Assembly: GCF_002564465.1 (NCBI RefSeq)
Contig: NZ_NUUX01000019.1
Coordinates: 1 to 64,000 of the forward strand
Direction: 5' to 3'
From: Bacillus sp. AFS088145
Lineage (GTDB): Bacteria; Bacillota; Bacilli; Bacillales; Bacillaceae_G
DNA length: 64,000 bases
Part shown: positions 20,827 through 28,740 of the stretch, piece after piece
Layout of the letters: every line of letters starts with the position of its first letter
Position numbering within the stretch: position 1 is the stretch's first letter
The notes under the pieces: generated by a model
Databases searched by the model: none
Seen by the model: the letters and a program-made list of their open reading frames with translations, nothing else
What the model was told of the DNA's origin: nothing
Made by a program: the position numbers and the translations under genes

Positions 20827-21642
20827 ATGAACGTAGGAATCATAGGTACAGGAAATATGGGTACCATTTTGCTCAATGGATTTATAAGATCAAATGCCGT
20901 GAAGCCCTCCGAATTGACTGTTACAAACCGTTCAATGTATAAAGCTTATGAGCTAAAAAATATATATCCTGATTTAAAGGTTGTTGAGACAGCCAAAGAA
21001 GTAATTACGGCTTCAGACGTTGTATTAGTGTGTGTAAAACCTTTAGAAATTCAGCCACTATTATCATCTTTACAAAAACATTTCACTAAAAAACATTGCG
21101 TTATATCGATCACCAGTCCGATTAATGTTGAACAATTAGAAGCAATATTACCATGTCAAGTTGCACGAGTTATTCCAAGTATTACGAATCAAGCTTTGAG
21201 TGGGGTAACTTTAGTTAATTTTGGGAAAAGGTGTACGGCCAAAAGTAAGGAACAAATAATCGAGCTTTTTTCGAACATATCAAAGCCAGTCATGATTACA
21301 GAAGATATCACAAGAGTTTCATCAGATATCGCAAGCTGTGGACCCGCATTTTTTAGTTACTTGCTTCAAAAATTTATCGATGCGGCTGTTTGTCAAACTT
21401 CAATTTCAAAAGAGCAAGCAACGATTTTAGCAGAAGAAATGATTATTGGTTTTGGAAAACTAATTGAACAAAAACATTTTACGCTTGAGACACTTCAAGA
21501 AAAGGTATGCGTAAAAGGCGGTATAACTGGAGAAGGTATTAAAGTATTAGAAGCACGAATAGGAGATTTATTCGAAGAAATTTTTGAAAAAACACATGAT
21601 AAGTTTGATAAGGAAATTGAGCGAGTAAAGGAACAATTTTGA
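20827..21642 (+). CDS. comER: ComER, pyrroline-5-carboxylate reductase-like protein
   Basis: A 271-residue protein with an N-terminal Rossmann motif (GIIGTGNMG) and the ProC-type C-terminal helical domain (SCGPAFFSYLLQKF, VKGGITGEG). It is divergent from comEA exactly as comER is in B. subtilis. Its physiological role is unclear; sequence suggests an NAD(P)-dependent oxidoreductase fold, and related proteins have been linked to biofilm and sporulation. A general proline-synthesis role is possible but less likely from context. Confidence 0.88.
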   Translation: MNVGIIGTGNMGTILLNGFIRSNAVKPSELTVTNRSMYKAYELKNIYPDLKVVETAKEVITASDVVLVCVKPLEIQPLLSSLQKHFTKKHCVISITSPINVEQLEAILPCQVARVIPSITNQALSGVTLVNFGKRCTAKSKEQIIELFSNISKPVMITEDITRVSSDIASCGPAFFSYLLQKFIDAAVCQTSISKEQATILAEEMIIGFGKLIEQKHFTLETLQEKVCVKGGITGEGIKVLEARIGDLFEEIFEKTHDKFDKEIERVKEQF

Positions 21643-21720
21643 TTAACTTATAAATGATTATACTGCTTTAATCCATTCGCAACAAAAATACAAAATTCAA
21701 TTTTGTACGTCTAACAAAGT

Positions 21721-21763
21721 AAAAAACCCTTTAAGAAAAGGAATTTTCTTAAAAGGGTTTTTT
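21721..21763. terminator. Bidirectional terminator between comER and yqeM
   Basis: AAAAAACCCTTTAAGAAAA and TTTTCTTAAAAGGGTTTTTT form a long stem with A and T tracts on either side, serving both convergent genes. Confidence 0.9.
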
Positions 21764-22505
21764 ATTTTTTCATTGCTATAAAAAAGATTCGTTCAGAAGT
21801 ATCATCTACAACTTCATCGAAATCTGCTATGATTTCTTTCACTTCAAATCCAGTTTGATTTAACAATGTTTTATACGTATTTATTGGAAATGTTCTTTGA
21901 TTGTGATACTCTTCGAAGCGTTCATATAAATCACGATTTTCCTCTTTCATAAAGAAAACTAAATCATGTTCAACACTTAAAGGATGTTCCCCTTGCGTAC
22001 AAGACCAGACTAAGCTTAACTCTGCATCATCAATAAAAAATGTCTCTTCACCAAAGATTTCTTCAATTTTATAAGGAGAATGTACATCAAATAAAAATAA
22101 ACCATTATCTTTTAAGCTTTCATTTACTTTTAAAAAGGTTTGTTTTACTTGATCTTCTGTTTCTAAATAATTAAGTGAATCACAGAAAATTGTTACACAA
22201 TCTAATTGATCAAACCCTTCTAATTCCACCATATTTTGTTGAAAAAAAGGGATATTAACTTTTTCAATTTCTGCTTTAGCCATTGCGACACTTAACATTT
22301 CCTCAGATAAATCAACCCCGCTAACTGAATAATTCAATTTTGCCAATGAGATGGGCAATGTACCCGTTCCACAACCTATATCTAAAATTGACGGCTGAAG
22401 CATTTCATATTTTTGAAATACATCTTCTAGGAATTGAACCCATCTTTCATATGGGACATCATTCATTAATTGATCATACAAATACGCGAAGCGATTGTAT
22501 GTCAT
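21762..22505 (-). CDS. yqeM: SAM-dependent methyltransferase YqeM
   Basis: A 247-residue class I methyltransferase. The SAM-binding motif ILDIGCGTGTLPISLAKL is near residue 40 and the acidic motif II region (GVDLSEEML) follows. The substrate is unknown. It overlaps the preceding rsfS by four bases (ATGA) and is the last gene of the yqeG-to-yqeM operon, ending in a bidirectional terminator. Confidence 0.88.
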   Translation of the reverse strand: MTYNRFAYLYDQLMNDVPYERWVQFLEDVFQKYEMLQPSILDIGCGTGTLPISLAKLNYSVSGVDLSEEMLSVAMAKAEIEKVNIPFFQQNMVELEGFDQLDCVTIFCDSLNYLETEDQVKQTFLKVNESLKDNGLFLFDVHSPYKIEEIFGEETFFIDDAELSLVWSCTQGEHPLSVEHDLVFFMKEENRDLYERFEEYHNQRTFPINTYKTLLNQTGFEVKEIIADFDEVVDDTSERIFFIAMKK

Positions 22506-22858
22506 GAAAGAAGCTCTCCGTAAACATCAAGAGAAGGTGCATCTCCCCAAAGTTTTTCTAAGTTGTAATAGTTTCTTTCGTCACGATGGAAAATATGAAC
22601 GACAACGTCACCGATGTCTACTAAAACCCAACGAGCTTCGTCAAATCCTTCTAAGCGTTTAACATCTTTACCATTTTGCTGAGCTTGATCTTTCACTTCT
22701 CTTGCAATAGCCTGAACTTGCTTATCTGAATTACCGTGACAAATAATGAAATAATCTGCAATCGCAGAGATTCCTGTCATTTCTAATACGACTAAATCCT
22801 CAGCTTTTTTATCATCAGCAGCATTTACAGCTAGCATCATTAATTCTTTTTCATTCAT
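22502..22858 (-). CDS. rsfS: Ribosome silencing factor RsfS
   Basis: A 118-residue protein of the RsfS/Iojap family that binds L14 and blocks subunit joining under starvation. ADYFIICHGNSDKQVQAIA (about residues 34-52) and WVLVDIGDVVVHIF are the conserved segments. It is four bases from yqeK and overlaps yqeM. Full length. Confidence 0.95.
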   Translation of the reverse strand: MNEKELMMLAVNAADDKKAEDLVVLEMTGISAIADYFIICHGNSDKQVQAIAREVKDQAQQNGKDVKRLEGFDEARWVLVDIGDVVVHIFHRDERNYYNLEKLWGDAPSLDVYGELLS

Positions 22859-22862
22859 TCTT

Positions 22863-23438
22863 TTATTCCCCCTGGCTTTTAACTTGCTTTAATATTGAGT
22901 TATATGTTTTAACCGTTAATGGGTAGACTGTTTGTTCTTTATCAATCAAAAATGTAATTGTATTTTTTAATGCAAATAATAAAGCTCGATCCAAATCTTG
23001 ATCCGCTAATTCACGAGCTTCCTCTACACCTGGAAAACTACGATTAGGTTCAATATAATCTGCTACATAAATTACTTTATCTAATAAATTCATCTCTTTA
23101 TGACCACTTGTATGATATGTGATTGCTTGTAAAATCTCTTTATCATCAATCCCATATTCATGTTCAGTAAGAAATGCACCAACAGGAGCATGCCATAATT
23201 CTTTATTATACTTTAAAAGCTTTAAGGAAAGTTTATTTTCTTCCATAATAGATTTTAACTCTTTTATCGGCATACATTTTGCGACATCGTGGAAAATTGC
23301 AGCTAATTCAGCTTTTTTTACATCCGCACCGTACTTCTCGGCAAGTCTAACTGCAGTTTCCATCACACCAATAGTATGTGTAAAACGCCCGTTTGTTAGT
23401 TTTTCTTTTACAAGTGAAAGTGCTTTTTGTTTATCCAT
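22863..23438 (-). CDS. yqeK: HD-domain Ap4A hydrolase YqeK
   Basis: A 191-residue HD-fold metallohydrolase; the family cleaves diadenosine tetraphosphate symmetrically. RFTHTIGVMETA gives the first histidine, FHDVAK (near residue 50) is the HD pair, and HAPVGA and YHTSGH supply later ligands. It lies between yhbY and rsfS. nadD, normally directly upstream, is missing: the 37-base gap to yhbY has no room for it. Confidence 0.92.
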   Translation of the reverse strand: MDKQKALSLVKEKLTNGRFTHTIGVMETAVRLAEKYGADVKKAELAAIFHDVAKCMPIKELKSIMEENKLSLKLLKYNKELWHAPVGAFLTEHEYGIDDKEILQAITYHTSGHKEMNLLDKVIYVADYIEPNRSFPGVEEARELADQDLDRALLFALKNTITFLIDKEQTVYPLTVKTYNSILKQVKSQGE

Positions 23439-23475
23439 TAATCCGCTTCTCCTCTAATTAACGGTATTTAACATA

Positions 23476-23766
23476 TTAAGGTAGTACGATTGTTTTATTT
23501 TCTTTAGACTCTTTATATAAAACAATTGTATGTCCAATTACTTGTACTAGTTCAGCATTTGAACCTTCAGCTAACTGATCTGCTACATCATAACGATCAT
23601 CATCGCAATTTTGAAGTATGCTTACTTTTAATAGTTCTCGTACTTCAAGCGCTTCTGAAATTTGTTTAACCATATTTTCATTTACTCCACCTTTACCTAC
23701 TTGAAAAATAGGGTTTAAGTGATGAGCTTTTGAACGTAAAAATCTTTTTTGTTTACCTGTTAACAT
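23476..23766 (-). CDS. yhbY: CRM-domain RNA-binding protein YhbY
   Basis: A 96-residue single CRM-domain protein (YqeI) linked to 50S ribosome assembly. The family motif VGKGGVNENMVKQI is visible at about residues 22-35, with HHLNPIFQ before it. Its start overlaps the aroE end by seven bases, indicating translational coupling. Confidence 0.92.
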   Translation of the reverse strand: MLTGKQKRFLRSKAHHLNPIFQVGKGGVNENMVKQISEALEVRELLKVSILQNCDDDRYDVADQLAEGSNAELVQVIGHTIVLYKESKENKTIVLP

Positions 23767-24596
23767 TTTGTTCCTCCAAGTTTTCTTTCTAATAATGAGT
23801 ATGCATCAATCGTATTTGGAAAAATTCCCGTCCACTCTTGAAATGCTAATGCTCCTTGATAAATAAACATCGGTAACCCGTTTTGTATAGTTGCATTTCT
23901 TTCTTCAGCTTCTTTTAAGAATACTGTTTTAAATGGGCTATATATTAGGTCCGATACAATTGCATCTGGTGATAAATTAGTTAGTGCTAAGGGCGAGCTA
24001 TTTTCACTTGGCTTCATTCCAACAGACGTTGTTTGAATGATAAGAGAAAAGTGACCTAAATGTTCTTCAGCATCTGAAATAGATATAATATTAACTTCAT
24101 TCATCAGCTTACCATCTAGTAGATCTTCTGCTTTTTCTAATGTTCGGTTGGTGACTGTAATATGCTTAACACCCAAGTGCAGTAAACTATAAAGGATTGC
24201 TCTAGCAGCACCGCCTGCACCGATGATTAAAATCTTTTCATCTTCAATCGGATTTTTCAAAACATAAGATAAGCCTCTACAATAACCGATTCCATCAGTA
24301 TTTTTACCATACAGTTTTCCATTTTTATTGATGACAGTATTAACTGCCCCAATTGCTTTTGCTAATGGATCAATTTCATCTAAGTACTGCATAATTTCTA
24401 CTTTTAGTGGTGCTGTAACATTAAATCCTTTTACAGTTGAACGAAATTCTGTCATAACTGATTCTAATTCTGTTATCCCAACTTCTTTTGCAGAATAGTG
24501 ACCCGAAATATGATTAGAGCCAAACCATTCGTTATGCATAGTTGGTGACATTGAATGACCAATCGGTTGACCGATTACATAATATTGGTCTTTCAT
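23760..24596 (-). CDS. aroE: Shikimate dehydrogenase AroE
   Basis: A 278-residue NADP-dependent shikimate dehydrogenase, fourth step of the shikimate pathway. IGHSMSPTMHN binds shikimate, NVTAPLKVE carries the catalytic lysine, and the Rossmann glycine motif is GAGGAARAI near residue 130. GGGGGC stands before the ATG. It sits between yqeH and yhbY as in B. subtilis. Confidence 0.95.
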   Translation of the reverse strand: MKDQYYVIGQPIGHSMSPTMHNEWFGSNHISGHYSAKEVGITELESVMTEFRSTVKGFNVTAPLKVEIMQYLDEIDPLAKAIGAVNTVINKNGKLYGKNTDGIGYCRGLSYVLKNPIEDEKILIIGAGGAARAILYSLLHLGVKHITVTNRTLEKAEDLLDGKLMNEVNIISISDAEEHLGHFSLIIQTTSVGMKPSENSSPLALTNLSPDAIVSDLIYSPFKTVFLKEAEERNATIQNGLPMFIYQGALAFQEWTGIFPNTIDAYSLLERKLGGTKC

Positions 24597-24619
24597 TTCT
24601 CTTAGCCCCCAAATTATTC

Positions 24620-25729
24620 TTATATAATAGAATTACGAAGAGTTACAGCTACACCTTTTGGTACATAAGCAACAATTTTAGTACCTGGTTCATTCACTGT
24701 GATCCATCCTAACCCTGAATAAACTATATCAGTTTTTGCATCTTTTATCATAAATTCGTGTTTCACTAATTTAGGAAGCTCATTAATTTGTTCACCATAT
24801 GGTGGAACTAATAATTCCCCAGCTTGTCTTTCATATAAATCATCAGCATTTTCTTGTTTAGTACGATGAATTGATAATTCGTTTGAGAAATGACAAGTAA
24901 AAGAACGTCTTCCTCCCTCTAAATAGTCAAAACGAGCTAACCCACCAAAGAATAATGTTTGTCCTTCATTTAATTGATAAACCATAGGCTTAATTTCTTT
25001 TTTCGGTGTAATAATCTTTAAACCTTTTTTATCAACGAAATGAGCCATTTGATGATGATTAATAATACCTGGTGTATCAATTAGATCACTCTGATCATCA
25101 AGTGGGATTTGAATCATATCAAGTGTTGTGCCCGGAAAATGCGATGTTGTAATGATATTACTATTTTCTTCACTATAACGTTTAATCATTGTATTGATAA
25201 ATGTTGATTTTCCAACATTTGTACAACCTACTACGTACACATCCTTACCTTCACGATGCTTCTCAATACTTTCAGCTAATTCGTCTATACCAGTGCCTTT
25301 TACTGCACTAATTAAATGCACACCTACAGGTCTAAGTCCCCAACGTTTTGCAGTTCCGCTCATCCATTGCGTAAGTTTATTTTTCTTAACTGACTTCGGA
25401 ATTAAATCTGCCTTATTTCCAACTAATAATATTTTGTTGTTTCCAACGAATCGATTAATTCCATTTAACCAGCTGCCAGAAAAATCAAAAACATCAACTA
25501 CTTTAATAACAAGACAGTCCTTAGAACCTATCCCATTTAAGATACGAATAAAGTCAGAATCAGTCAACTCTACATCTTGAATCTCATTATAGTTTTTTAA
25601 ACGGAAACAACGTTGGCAAATAATCTCTTCTTTTTCTAATGAAGATGGAGGTGCATATCCAAGCTTGTCTTTATCCTCTGTTTGAATTTCAACTCCACAA
25701 CCAATACATCTTACTTCTGTATTACTCAC
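24620..25729 (-). CDS. yqeH: Ribosome biogenesis GTPase YqeH
   Basis: A 369-residue circularly permuted GTPase required for 30S assembly. An N-terminal treble-clef zinc finger (CIGCG near residue 9, CQRCF near 38) is followed by the permuted order NKADL (G4), CTNVGKSTFIN (G1) and DTPGI (G3). The start overlaps the yqeG stop by four bases. Length is normal. Confidence 0.95.
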   Translation of the reverse strand: MSNTEVRCIGCGVEIQTEDKDKLGYAPPSSLEKEEIICQRCFRLKNYNEIQDVELTDSDFIRILNGIGSKDCLVIKVVDVFDFSGSWLNGINRFVGNNKILLVGNKADLIPKSVKKNKLTQWMSGTAKRWGLRPVGVHLISAVKGTGIDELAESIEKHREGKDVYVVGCTNVGKSTFINTMIKRYSEENSNIITTSHFPGTTLDMIQIPLDDQSDLIDTPGIINHHQMAHFVDKKGLKIITPKKEIKPMVYQLNEGQTLFFGGLARFDYLEGGRRSFTCHFSNELSIHRTKQENADDLYERQAGELLVPPYGEQINELPKLVKHEFMIKDAKTDIVYSGLGWITVNEPGTKIVAYVPKGVAVTLRNSII

Positions 25730-26247
25730 TTTTTATCCTCCCATTGTAGCAATCCTTGCTTCCTTAAGGATGAAAGAATTCTACGTTCTACCATTCGATT
25801 AAATCTTGTCCAAATTCCATCTGTACTTGCAACCGGAACAACTAAAATTGTATGAATGCCTTGACGATTGCCACCAAATACGTCTGTAAGCAATTGATCT
25901 CCAATCATCACGACTTCATTTGGCTTTAAATTCATTTGTTTATATGCTTTTTTATATGATGTAGCGAGTGGCTTACGCGCACGATGAATGAATGGAATTC
26001 CTAAAGGATCACAAAACTTTCCAACACGCTCAGCATTGTTATTCGATACAACTGTAATTTTAATCCCTGCATCATCCATGCTTTTGAACCATTTCGTTAG
26101 CTCTGGAGTAGCTAATGGACGGTCCCACTCTACTAACGTGTTATCTAAATCAGTAATGATTCCTTTTATTCCTAAGCCTTTTAAATGCTCAGGCGTAATT
26201 GCATAAACATTATTAACAGTTTCACTCGGTAAAAATTTATTAAACAT
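25726..26247 (-). CDS. yqeG: HAD phosphatase YqeG
   Basis: A 173-residue HAD superfamily IIIA phosphatase, related to phosphatidylglycerophosphate phosphatases. TDLDNTLVEWD (about residues 35-45) is HAD motif I, VVSNNN is motif II, and MIGDQLLTD is motif III. Physiological substrate unproven. First gene of the yqeG-yqeH-aroE-yhbY-yqeK-rsfS-yqeM operon and divergent from sda. Confidence 0.9.
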   Translation of the reverse strand: MFNKFLPSETVNNVYAITPEHLKGLGIKGIITDLDNTLVEWDRPLATPELTKWFKSMDDAGIKITVVSNNNAERVGKFCDPLGIPFIHRARKPLATSYKKAYKQMNLKPNEVVMIGDQLLTDVFGGNRQGIHTILVVPVASTDGIWTRFNRMVERRILSSLRKQGLLQWEDKK

Positions 26248-26304
26248 TATTACACCTCAATATATTCTTAAAATCGTTCGACAAATAACTACAATCATTC
26301 TAAC

Positions 26305-26406
26305 TGTGGATAAATCTTATACACATTATCCTTAGTCCAAGAACCTATCTTTTTTAGAATATATAAACAAATTACCCACAACTTATCCACCTATTTCTGT
26401 GGATAA
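26305..26406. promoter_or_regulatory. Cluster of five DnaA-box-like sites upstream of sda
   Basis: Two perfect boxes (TTATCCACA on the minus strand) at 26305-26313 and 26398-26406, plus three one-mismatch boxes on the plus strand: TTATACACA 26317-26325, TTACCCACA 26372-26380, TTATCCACC 26383-26391. In B. subtilis sda is activated by DnaA through such boxes, so this is probably the same replication-linked control. Confidence 0.85.
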
Positions 26407-26414
26407 ACGAACGA

Positions 26415-26443
26415 TTGTTCTATTTTTAAAAATTTGATACATT
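26415..26443 (+). promoter_or_regulatory. Candidate sda promoter
   Basis: TTGTTC and TACATT with a 17-base spacer, just downstream of the last DnaA box and about 65 bases before the sda start. Both hexamers are moderate matches, consistent with a promoter that needs activation. Confidence 0.5.
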
Positions 26444-26489
26444 AAGTTTACGAAGAAATTCAAAAAACTTTTCTCACTCGGAGGTGAAT

Positions 26490-26501
26490 GCCCAACCGGG
26501 C
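26490..26501 (+). other. GCCC-AACC-GGGC hairpin between sda Shine-Dalgarno and ATG
   Basis: A 4-bp GC stem with an AACC loop lies between GGAGGTGA (26480-26487) and the conserved sda ATG (26509). Unfolded, the spacing is too long; folding brings the two closer. An in-frame ATG at 26488 touches the Shine-Dalgarno and would add seven residues. Confidence 0.5.
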
Positions 26502-26508
26502 AAAAAAT

Positions 26509-26649
26509 ATGTACAAATTAAATGATGAGTTGTTACTTGAGTCATACAAAAAAGCACTAGGTTTAAAGCTTGATCCTGCCTTCATTTATTTAATTGAAAA
26601 AGAAATTAAACGAAGAGGTCTAGATTACTATATAAAAAAAACATCTTAA
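26509..26649 (+). CDS. sda: Sporulation checkpoint inhibitor Sda
   Basis: A 46-residue helical hairpin protein that inhibits the sporulation kinases KinA/KinB while replication is active. The opening MYKLNDELLLESYKKAL and the later FIYLIEKEIKRRGL match Sda closely in pattern and length. DnaA boxes upstream support the assignment. The start is chosen from family length; an alternative in-frame ATG at 26488 exists (see the hairpin entry). Confidence 0.92.
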   Translation: MYKLNDELLLESYKKALGLKLDPAFIYLIEKEIKRRGLDYYIKKTS

Positions 26650-26727
26650 ACATTTTTATTATTTTCAATATATGCAAATAATACAAGTGAAATTAAAATA
26701 CAAGTACTCTTTACAATAACAGAAAAA

Positions 26728-26752
26728 GAACCATCTTTCTATACGATGGCTC
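26728..26752 (-). terminator. Intrinsic terminator of psd
   Basis: GAACCATC and GATGGCTC form an 8-bp stem (one G-U pair) followed by UUUUUCU on the minus strand, 26 bases after the psd stop. Confidence 0.8.
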
Positions 26753-26777
26753 TCATTTCGTGAAAAAAAGTGCATAC

Positions 26778-27557
26778 TTAGTGTAATTTACCAAGATTTT
26801 GACCAACTCTGATTGCTTGGCCAGATTGAAGTTTCAAATTTGGTGAAAAACTATTAGCTTCAAAAAGTAAAACAACTGTAGAACCGAAAGAAAAATACCC
26901 TACTTCTTCACCTTTTTTCAAACGATTTTCTTTTTTGGTTACTACGATTGTGTTAACAAACATAGCACCAACTTTAATCATCGCAACATGTTTATTATTT
27001 TCAGAGCAAAATACTTCTGAAATAACTCGATAATTTTTTGAAAGTGGATCTTTACCATACGTTAATCCTGCTTTATTCACGGGATAAGATTTAGCACCTA
27101 ACTCGAATTGTGATACAATATCGCCTTCGATTGGGCTATGTATACGATGATAATGGCTAGGACTTAAATACAATACCATATAATAACCCTCATCATATTT
27201 ATCTGCCATTTCCTTTGAACCTAACATCTCAATAATGCTATATGTCTTTCCTTTAACGACAAATTTAATATCCATTTCAATTTTCCCACAAGACTCTAAT
27301 ACACCATCTACCGGACAAGCTAATTCACTTTCACCAGCATGAATCGGCCTAGCATTTTGCTTTAATTCTCTAGTAAACAAGGCATGTAAAGTAGGAAAAA
27401 CAGTCTCTTTACTTTCATCCATATTTAAATTAAACGCTTTAATATAAGGATTAATAAAAACCCTACTAAATCTAGAAGTAGCAAGCCTACGCAAAAGACC
27501 CGAAGTAAAACGATTATTCGTCAACTCTATAAACAAACGATAAAAACTCTGTTTCAT
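26778..27557 (-). CDS. psd: Phosphatidylserine decarboxylase
   Basis: A 259-residue pyruvoyl-dependent membrane-associated enzyme that makes phosphatidylethanolamine. The self-cleavage GS sits in SFGSTVVLLFE near the C-terminus (family motif LGST, here FGST). VDGVLESCG and the LSPSHYHRIHSP block with its essential histidines are present. The ATG follows AGGAG at proper spacing; a TTG one codon upstream is rejected. No pssA is adjacent. The 300-base upstream region holds the divergent alarmone synthetase promoter. Confidence 0.94.
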   Translation of the reverse strand: MKQSFYRLFIELTNNRFTSGLLRRLATSRFSRVFINPYIKAFNLNMDESKETVFPTLHALFTRELKQNARPIHAGESELACPVDGVLESCGKIEMDIKFVVKGKTYSIIEMLGSKEMADKYDEGYYMVLYLSPSHYHRIHSPIEGDIVSQFELGAKSYPVNKAGLTYGKDPLSKNYRVISEVFCSENNKHVAMIKVGAMFVNTIVVTKKENRLKKGEEVGYFSFGSTVVLLFEANSFSPNLKLQSGQAIRVGQNLGKLH

Positions 27558-27819
27558 CAATGTACTCCTAACTAAAATAATATATATAAATTTATAACAT
27601 ATTATTCCAAAACTAACAAAACCCTAAATGACCTTACTGTCGCTGCTATAAATTGTTTATTCTTTTATTATAACTTGCACTCTCTACTTCTTTAATCCTT
27701 TTCTAATGATCCTGCCATTGCTACCCTTTACTATTCCCTTTAATCTAAACACTTAAAATTCCTGTATTTTACTTGTCACTAACTGTTCACCAAGATTTCA
27801 CACTGAGTTCACATTAAAC

Positions 27820-27828
27820 TGGTACAAT
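27820..27828 (+). promoter_or_regulatory. Extended -10 promoter of the alarmone synthetase
   Basis: TGGTACAAT is a TGn-extended -10 with no good -35. It lies 32 bases before the ATG at 27860. I saw no SigM/SigW-type TGAAAC...CGTC pair, although B. subtilis ywaC is under envelope-stress sigma factors. Confidence 0.45.
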
Positions 27829-27830
27829 TA

Positions 27831-27849
27831 CTAATGTAATATACATTAG
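27831..27849 (+). promoter_or_regulatory. Palindrome between -10 and Shine-Dalgarno of ywaC-like gene
   Basis: CTAATGTAATATACATTAG is a perfect inverted repeat (8-bp arms, 3-base centre). It starts right after the -10, and its last two bases overlap AGGAGG. It could be a repressor operator or a small mRNA hairpin limiting ribosome access. Confidence 0.6.
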
Positions 27850-27859
27850 GAGGTTGCCT

Positions 27860-28477
27860 ATGTTGAAAGATCAAAGCTTAGGTGAATGGACTAACACACT
27901 TTTAATCTATAAATTTGCGTTAGATGAAATCAATACTAAAATTAGAATTTTAAATGAAGAATTTACTTTAACTCATAATCATAATCCAATAGAGCACGTA
28001 AAATCACGTTTAAAAAAACCTGACAGTATAATAGAAAAGCTTGAGCGAAAAGGTTTAGAACTAACACAATATAATCTGGAAAATTATATGAGTGATATAG
28101 CTGGAGTTCGTATTAGTTGTTCATTTATTAGTGATATTTACATGATCTATGAACTATTAAAACAACAAGACGATATTCATATAATAGAAATAAAAGATTA
28201 TATAAAAAATCCAAAACCAAATGGCTATAAAAGCTTTCATATGATTATTGAAATTCCAATTTTCCTTGCTTCTGAAACGAAAAGAGTTAAAGTGGAAATC
28301 CAAATTAGAACAGTTGCAATGGATTTCTGGGCAAGCCTTGAACACAAGATTTTTTATAAATACAATAAAAAGGTCCCAAAAGCAATTATCGAAAGTCTCA
28401 ACGAAGCTTCCGCAACTGTAAATTCATTAGACTATAAAATGGAAATGATTAGAGATCAAGTAGAACAGTTGAATTGA
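27860..28477 (+). CDS. ywaC: Small alarmone synthetase SasA (YwaC/RelP)
   Basis: A 205-residue stand-alone (p)ppGpp synthetase with a RelA/SpoT synthetase domain and no hydrolase domain. KSRLKKPDSIIEKLERKG, DIAGVRISCSF, NPKPNGYKSFH and VEIQIRTVAMDFWASLEHK are the conserved motifs. The overall pattern follows YwaC/SasA rather than YjbM/SasB. The ATG follows AGGAGG at six bases. Monocistronic, with a promoter, a palindrome upstream and a terminator downstream. Confidence 0.92.
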   Translation: MLKDQSLGEWTNTLLIYKFALDEINTKIRILNEEFTLTHNHNPIEHVKSRLKKPDSIIEKLERKGLELTQYNLENYMSDIAGVRISCSFISDIYMIYELLKQQDDIHIIEIKDYIKNPKPNGYKSFHMIIEIPIFLASETKRVKVEIQIRTVAMDFWASLEHKIFYKYNKKVPKAIIESLNEASATVNSLDYKMEMIRDQVEQLN

Positions 28478-28509
28478 TTTACGCAGGAGTTTGGATAAGA
28501 ACTTAAGAA

Positions 28510-28535
28510 AACAAGGTATATTAACATACCTTGTT
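28510..28535 (+). terminator. Intrinsic terminator of ywaC-like gene
   Basis: AACAAGGTAT and ATACCTTGTT form a 10-bp stem followed by a T run. Confidence 0.92.
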
Positions 28536-28740
28536 TTTTTAAGTATGTTTTAGTACATTCTCAACTCATATAATGCACTCAATCTTTCATATATTATATA
28601 ACAAAGTTACTAAAATAATTAGGCTCATATATTCTATTTCTAGTTCTTTCAGCTTTAAATTTAAGATAAAATAGGATATGTTAGTATAAATGTAAATTAG
28701 AAAGTTTATGAACATAGATCAAAAAATTGGAGGAGCCGAT

